From Pseudomonadota bacterium (GTDB taxonomy: Bacteria > Pseudomonadota > Gammaproteobacteria > Xanthomonadales > Xanthomonadaceae), in the NCBI GenBank assembly GCA_023395465.1, contig JAEWZE010000042.1, positions 1 through 53,488 of the forward strand: a stretch of 53,488 bases of DNA, given 5' to 3'. This document shows, one piece after another, positions 48,771-53,488 of this stretch (position 1 is its first letter; the number at the start of each line of letters is the position of its first letter). The position numbers were made by a program, and so were the translations under genes. The notes under the pieces are model-generated. The model worked only from the letters and a program-made list of their open reading frames with translations. It was not told the origin of the DNA and searched no databases.

Positions 48771-51269
48771 ATGCAGCTCCCGCACAACCGCCTCGGCAAA
48801 TCGATCCGGCACGTCCTGCTTCTTGGTTTCGGCATCATGGCGACGAGCACCAGCGCCGTGGCGCAGGAGGGATCGCCGGAAACGAGCGATCCGACCGCTC
48901 GCGACCTCGATACGATCATCGTTACCGGCCGCGCCGGCAGCGATCTCCGCACCAAGGCCGAGACCAGCTACTCGATCACCAACATCGAAGAAGAAGCCCT
49001 GCGCCTGCAGGCGCCGACCAGCGTCACCGAGGCGATGAAGTCGGTGCCCGGCTTCTGGGTGGAGGCTTCGGGTGGCGAGGCGAGCGGCAACATCCGCGCG
49101 CGCGGCGTGCCGGTCGATGGATTCGGCTCGGTGCAGCTGCTGGAGGACGGCATGCCGATCCAGCACGATCCGGCGCTCGGCTACCTCAACGGCGACCAGG
49201 CGTTCCGCCTCGACGAGACCATCGAGCGCATCGAGGTCGTCCGTGGCGGGCCGTCGTCGGTGTTCTATTCGAACGCGCCTGCGGGTGCGATCAACTTCAT
49301 CCCGCGCAGGGCCGGGGACGAGGCGGAAGGCCTGGTGAAGCTGACGGTCGGCGATGCCGGCCTGTTCCGCACCGATTTCTGGTACGGGGCTCCGGTTGGC
49401 GACGGATGGACGCTCGGCGTAGGCGGCTTCTACCGCAGCGAGGACGGCGTGCGCGACCTCGGCTTCACCGGCAACCGGGGCGGCCAGCTGCGCGTCAGCC
49501 TCGGGCGCGAGTTCGAGCGTGGCAGGGTCGATTTCGACGTCAAGCGCGTCGACGACACGGTGGCCTTCTATGCCGGCATCCCGATGCGCAGCGCAGCCGA
49601 CGGCAGGATCCGCGCCGTCCCCGGCTTCGACGGCAACCACGGCAGCGTGGCCGGCCCGGAGACGTCGCTGGTGCGCATGCGCATGGCTGGCGGCGACGAC
49701 TACCTGTTCGACAACACCCGCGGCACCGAGATCGAGCGGACGCAGCTGACCGCCGCCTTCGAATTCGACCTGGGCGGCGACTGGATGCTGCGCGACAAGT
49801 TGCGATACAACGACACCGAAACCCAGCGCAACGGCGTGTTCCCGAATCTCCTGCAGAGCGCCAGCAGCTTCCTCGAGCAGACCGGCGGCCTGCTGGCGGG
49901 CGTCCCGGGGGCCGTCGACCTGCAGCTGCGTTACGTGACGTCACCGGAGCAGGTGTACGACGTCGCCGACCAGAATGGCAACGGCCTGGTCATCGTCGGT
50001 GGCCTGCGCGGACTGACCATGCCGGTCACCGAAATCATGAACGATCTGCAGCTGTCGCGCGGCTTCGATGTCGGCGCACAGCAGCACGACCTGACCTTCG
50101 GCTACTACCACGCGCACATCGAAGAGGACTTCAGCCGTTACTCCTCGAACGCGCTGCTCGACGTGCGCGACAATGCGCGCCTGCTCGACCTCGTCGCGGT
50201 CGACGCCGGCGGCAACGTGGTGCAGTCGCTGACCGACAACGGCATCTGGCGCTACGGCTACGAATGGGAGAACGCATCCGGCGAGCAGACCACGCATGCG
50301 TTCTACCTCGCCGACGAGTGGCAGGTCGGCGAACGCCTGCGGCTCGATGGCGGTCTGCGCTGGGAAGAGATGACCGCGCGGGGCCGCGTCGAGCGCAAGC
50401 AACAGGTCGACCTCGGCACCCCGGCGACTTCGCAGGTCTGGACCGGTACCGGCGAGTTCGCGCATTACGACGACAGCTTCAGCAGGCTCGGCTGGACCGT
50501 GGGTGCTAATTTCCAGTTCGACGAACGCTCGGGCGTGTTCGCGCGCTACACGGCGACCAACCGCCTGCCCAGCCTCGGCAACTACATCACCAACGCCGCC
50601 GCCACGCCGGACATCCAGACGATGGACCTGGCGGAGGTCGGCTTCAAGTACGGCAGCAACCCGCTCGATTTCTACGCGACCGCGTTCTGGACCGGGTACG
50701 ACAACGTCGGCTTCAGCAACTACCGCGTCGGCCTGGACGGCGTGATCGTCAACGAGGCGCGCTACGCCGATACCCGAACCCTGGGCCTCGAACTCGAGAC
50801 GGCGTATCGCCCGACCGACTGGTTCGACGTCTCCGCCACCGCCACCGTGCAACAGCCCGAGTACCAGGGGCTGCAGTACACCGACCGCGACGGGAATGCC
50901 CACGACTACGACGGCAACCAGCTGATCCGCGTCCCGAAACAGAGCCTGCGCATCGTGCCCGGACTGAACTTCCTCGATCGAAGGCTGCGCGTGCAGCTGG
51001 CCTACGAGCGCCAGGGCGCGCGCTACGTCGACACCGCCAATTCGGTGCGCCTGCCGGCCTATGACGTGTTCAATCTTTCCGCGCGGTACGACGTCAGCGA
51101 CCGCTTCTCGGTCTACGGCTACGTGGACAACCTCGACAATTCGCTGGGGCTGACCGAGGGCAACCCGCGCCAGGGCGAACTTGAGAACGGGGACGCCGGT
51201 GCCAACACGTTCATTGCGCGCCCGCTGCTGGGACGCAACGTCCGCCTGGCACTGACGTACCGGTTCTGA
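48771..51269 (+). CDS. TonB-dependent outer-membrane receptor
   Basis: 832 residues. Signal peptide about 1-31, TonB box DTIIVTG near 47-53, plug motifs TEAMKSVPGFWVEASGG, IRARGVPVDGFGSVQLLEDGMP, IERIEVVRGGPSSVFYSNAPAGAINFI, and a barrel ending LALTYRF (terminal Phe). It differs clearly from the receptor at 9.2-11.5 kb and resembles the large xanthomonad family for non-siderophore ligands. The next gene, 17 bp downstream, is a secreted PHP-type hydrolase, so the pair may import or process the same, possibly phosphorylated, compound (inference). Confidence 0.93.
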   Translation: MQLPHNRLGKSIRHVLLLGFGIMATSTSAVAQEGSPETSDPTARDLDTIIVTGRAGSDLRTKAETSYSITNIEEEALRLQAPTSVTEAMKSVPGFWVEASGGEASGNIRARGVPVDGFGSVQLLEDGMPIQHDPALGYLNGDQAFRLDETIERIEVVRGGPSSVFYSNAPAGAINFIPRRAGDEAEGLVKLTVGDAGLFRTDFWYGAPVGDGWTLGVGGFYRSEDGVRDLGFTGNRGGQLRVSLGREFERGRVDFDVKRVDDTVAFYAGIPMRSAADGRIRAVPGFDGNHGSVAGPETSLVRMRMAGGDDYLFDNTRGTEIERTQLTAAFEFDLGGDWMLRDKLRYNDTETQRNGVFPNLLQSASSFLEQTGGLLAGVPGAVDLQLRYVTSPEQVYDVADQNGNGLVIVGGLRGLTMPVTEIMNDLQLSRGFDVGAQQHDLTFGYYHAHIEEDFSRYSSNALLDVRDNARLLDLVAVDAGGNVVQSLTDNGIWRYGYEWENASGEQTTHAFYLADEWQVGERLRLDGGLRWEEMTARGRVERKQQVDLGTPATSQVWTGTGEFAHYDDSFSRLGWTVGANFQFDERSGVFARYTATNRLPSLGNYITNAAATPDIQTMDLAEVGFKYGSNPLDFYATAFWTGYDNVGFSNYRVGLDGVIVNEARYADTRTLGLELETAYRPTDWFDVSATATVQQPEYQGLQYTDRDGNAHDYDGNQLIRVPKQSLRIVPGLNFLDRRLRVQLAYERQGARYVDTANSVRLPAYDVFNLSARYDVSDRFSVYGYVDNLDNSLGLTEGNPRQGELENGDAGANTFIARPLLGRNVRLALTYRF

Positions 51270-51286
51270 GCCGGGAGGCGCCGACG

Positions 51287-52774
51287 ATGCAATGCCACCG
51301 CGCCTGGCCGCTGCTTCTGCTCTGCGCACTGGCGCCTGCCGCGACGGGGGTGGCTGCGGGCGACTTCGTCCTGTCGGGGCGTATCGACGCCGACGCGCAC
51401 CAGCGCTACATCGAGCTGCCGTTCGAGGTGCCGGAGGGGACCGGGCGCATCACGGTCGAGTTCGACTACAGCGGTCGCGAGGAGAAGACCACGATCGACC
51501 TTGGCCTGGTCGATCCGCACGGTCTCCGCGGCTGGAGCGGAGGCAACAAGCGCATGTTCACCGTCGCGGTCGACGACGCCACGCCCTCCTATCGCCCCGG
51601 TCCGTTGCCGGCCGGTCGCTGGCAACTGCTGCTGGGCGTGCCGAACATCCGCGCGGGTGCGGTGTCCGACTACACCGCGCGGATCGCGTTGACGCCCGCG
51701 GCCACGCCCGAGCGATTGCCGGCGGTGCTGCAGCCGGTGCTGCGCGACGGCCCAGGCTGGTACCGCGGCGACCTGCACGCGCACACCGGCCACAGCGACG
51801 CCAGCTGCCCGAGCCGGCAGGGCGCCAAGGTCCCTTGTCCCCTGTTCCTGACCCTGCAGGCCGCCGCCGAGCGCGGGCTCGACTTTGTCTCGGTCACCGA
51901 GCACAACACGGCGTCGCACCTGCAGGAGCTGCGTGGCCTGCAGCCGTACTTCGATCGCCTGCTGCTGGTGCCGGGCATGGAGGTGACGACGTTCGAGGGA
52001 CACGCCAACGTCTTCGGCCTGCAGGCGGGGCTGGACTTCCGTGTCGGGGACGCCGTGCGCGACTGGAACGCGCTGCTCGTGGAGGTCGAGCGACGGGGGC
52101 TGCCGATCTCCGTCAACCATCCCGCGTTGCCCGGCGACGAGCGCTGCATGGGTTGTGGATGGCGGCCCAAGGGCGGCACCGACTGGTCCAGGGTAGCGGC
52201 CGTGGAAGCGGTCAACGGCCAGGACGCCGGCACGCCGGTGTCGGGAATCCCCTTCTGGCACGCGCGCCTGGACGAAGGCCACCGCTTGACCGGGATCGGC
52301 GGCAGCGACAACCACGATGCGACGCTGCGCGACTCGCGATTCGGCCGCAGCCGCGTTGGCGCACCGACGACGGTCGTGCATGCGGCATCGCTCTCGCAGC
52401 AGGCGCTCCTCGAGGGCATCCGCGCCGGACGCGTGTTCATCGACGCCGACGGCAGTGGCGCCGCGCTCGACCTGGTCGCACGGCACGGCGACACCACGGT
52501 GGCGATGGGAGGCGACCTGGCGCTGCCGCGGGACGCGGAGGCCGGGTTCGAGCTGCGGGTGTCCGGTGCGCCGGGTGCCAGGGTCGAGGTGATCGTCGAC
52601 GGAACCGTCGCCCCGCTGCTGCCCGATGCGAACGTGGTCGGGTCGGACCAGCGCCTTGCGTGGCGCTGGCGCAGCGACGGTGGCCGCCACTGGCTGCGGG
52701 TGGACGTCCGCGCGGCGGATGGCCGCCTGCTGCTGGTCGGCAACCCGATATACGTGAACTTCCCGGAGCGCTGA
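51287..52774 (+). CDS. Secreted CehA/McbA-type PHP-domain metallohydrolase
   Basis: 495 residues with a signal peptide (about 1-24, ending VAA). An N-terminal beta domain (30-140) comes before the PHP metal site: HAH (164-166), TEHN (Glu205, His206), Glu232 in PGMEVTTF, His239, His278 in NHP, and SDNH (340-343). A C-terminal Ig-like domain follows. Relatives hydrolyse carbamates, phosphoesters or similar bonds. Unusual are two Cys pairs near the active site (Cys174/Cys184 and Cys287/Cys290), either disulfides or an extra metal site. It is co-transcribed with the TonB receptor. Confidence 0.88.
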   Translation: MQCHRAWPLLLLCALAPAATGVAAGDFVLSGRIDADAHQRYIELPFEVPEGTGRITVEFDYSGREEKTTIDLGLVDPHGLRGWSGGNKRMFTVAVDDATPSYRPGPLPAGRWQLLLGVPNIRAGAVSDYTARIALTPAATPERLPAVLQPVLRDGPGWYRGDLHAHTGHSDASCPSRQGAKVPCPLFLTLQAAAERGLDFVSVTEHNTASHLQELRGLQPYFDRLLLVPGMEVTTFEGHANVFGLQAGLDFRVGDAVRDWNALLVEVERRGLPISVNHPALPGDERCMGCGWRPKGGTDWSRVAAVEAVNGQDAGTPVSGIPFWHARLDEGHRLTGIGGSDNHDATLRDSRFGRSRVGAPTTVVHAASLSQQALLEGIRAGRVFIDADGSGAALDLVARHGDTTVAMGGDLALPRDAEAGFELRVSGAPGARVEVIVDGTVAPLLPDANVVGSDQRLAWRWRSDGGRHWLRVDVRAADGRLLLVGNPIYVNFPER

Positions 52775-52784
52775 AGAGAGCCGC

Positions 52785-53009
52785 TCAGCAGCAGCGGAAG
52801 CCATTCCTGCCGCCGAAACGCGCTTCCTGCCGCTCGCGGAAAAAGGTCTTGTAGTCCATCGGTTCGCGGTCGGGATGCTTCTCCAGCATGTGCCGGACGT
52901 AGTTGTCGTAGTCCGGCACGCCGCAGCACAGGCGCGCGGTCTGGACCAGCCTTCGCCACACCACCTTGTGGGTGGCGAAGTGGTCGAGGGTGACCAGTGC
53001 GCCCGCCAT
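52785..53009 (-). CDS. YbdD/YjiX family small protein
   Basis: 74 residues with the family pattern LCCGVPDYDNYVRHMLEKHPDREPMDYKTFFRERQ and a Cys-rich end (FRCC). These proteins are almost always encoded directly after cstA and are needed with the transporter for pyruvate or peptide uptake in E. coli relatives. The ATG overlaps the cstA stop by one base (TGATG), so translation is probably coupled. Confidence 0.93.
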   Translation of the reverse strand: MAGALVTLDHFATHKVVWRRLVQTARLCCGVPDYDNYVRHMLEKHPDREPMDYKTFFRERQEARFGGRNGFRCC

Positions 53010-53488
53010 CAGAAGTACGCCTTCTGCTGCTCGGGAGTCAGCGCCACGTACGGCGTCTCGCGATCGGTGCGCACCGCGCTGGCGCGCGCCTTGCGGATCG
53101 CCAGCACCGAGTAGAACAGCACGCTCAGGACCACCAGCAGGAACAGCGCGGTCAGGCCCGCGTTGACGTAGTTGTTGATCATGATCTGGCTCATGCCGTC
53201 GAAATCCCTGGACGGCGCGATCAGCTCGCCGCGCGCGATGGCGTCGCGGTAGCGGCTGGCCTGGGCGAGGAAGCCCACGCCGGGATTGGCGTCGAAGATC
53301 TTGATCCAGCCCGCATAGGTGGTGCACACCAGCAGCCAGACGGTCGGGACGATCGAGACCCAGGCGTAGCGGTCCTTCTTCATCTTGAACAGCACCACCG
53401 TGCACAGCATCAGCGCGATGCCGGCCAGCATCTGGTTGGCGATGCCGAACAGCGGCCACAGCATGTTGATGCCGCCCAGCGGATCGGT
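53009..53488 (-). CDS. cstA: Carbon starvation protein CstA, C-terminal part
   Basis: The gene runs off the right edge; the last 159 codons are present. It starts in TDPLGGINMLWPLFGIANQM, a strongly conserved CstA block, followed by three to four membrane helices (AGIALMLCTVVLF, VPTVWLLVCTTYAGWI, LTALFLLVVLSVLFYSVLAI) and the C-terminal TPEQQKAYF. CstA is an inner-membrane transporter for pyruvate or peptides induced at carbon limitation. Confidence 0.95.
   Translation of the reverse strand, partial: TDPLGGINMLWPLFGIANQMLAGIALMLCTVVLFKMKKDRYAWVSIVPTVWLLVCTTYAGWIKIFDANPGVGFLAQASRYRDAIARGELIAPSRDFDGMSQIMINNYVNAGLTALFLLVVLSVLFYSVLAIRKARASAVRTDRETPYVALTPEQQKAYF

Overview
The window is about 53.5 kb of GC-rich DNA that looks like the chromosome of a gammaproteobacterium of the Xanthomonadaceae/Lysobacteraceae (Luteimonas, Lysobacter or Xanthomonas type). 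The main markers are a fused aspartate kinase/diaminopimelate decarboxylase followed by murL and murD2, an HU protein with a Lys/Ala-rich N-terminal tail, a sufR-B-C-D-S operon, fused CysN/CysC, several TonB-dependent receptors, and a GGGATTCGGGATT-type intergenic inverted repeat. I see no rRNA, tRNA, CRISPR array, transposase or phage gene. Coding density is high and only two gene-free stretches exceed 300 bp.

Layout. 1-4.3 kb: the 3' end of cysN/C, a YeaQ-type membrane protein, an M20 peptidase, a ComEA-like DNA-binding protein and a HutD-like protein. 4.3-11.8 kb: a minus-strand operon (PepSY membrane protein, DUF2271, DUF4198, ApbE, membrane-anchored FMN/FAD/NADPH reductase) next to a TonB-dependent receptor. 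Each unit has its own promoter carrying a Fur-box-like palindrome. I read this as an iron-responsive outer-membrane receptor coupled to a flavin electron-transfer chain that reaches the periplasm. 11.9-18.2 kb: the SUF iron-sulfur operon (sufR, B, C, D, S) ending in a GNAT acetyltransferase and a Rieske ferredoxin. A perfect 22-bp inverted repeat lies between sufB and sufC.

18.3-28.6 kb is mixed: a SET-domain lysine methyltransferase, a DUF5916/CBM9-like outer-membrane protein, a lipoprotein, a TerB/DUF533 protein, the HU protein, DUF2784, a divergent EF-G paralogue, OsmC, an alpha/beta hydrolase and a Tyr/Asp-rich glycine-zipper protein. 28.7-39 kb: a YtcJ-like amidohydrolase, a PhzF-family protein, the lysine/peptidoglycan operon (aspartokinase-DAP decarboxylase, MurL, MurD2), a dienelactone hydrolase, and polyprenyl diphosphate synthase with a small HhH protein. 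39.1-43 kb: ssb followed by the tightly overlapping rmlBACD operon for dTDP-L-rhamnose. 43.1-48.6 kb: two S9 peptidases and a DUF819 transporter-like protein. 48.7-52.8 kb: a second TonB-dependent receptor paired with a secreted PHP-fold (CehA/McbA) hydrolase behind a Pho-box-like motif. The window ends in ybdD and the 3' end of cstA.

The best candidate for an under-described system is the receptor/flavin cluster at 4.3-11.8 kb. Its DUF2271 protein carries a DGVTGPT motif that resembles the ApbE flavinylation site with Ala replaced by Pro.
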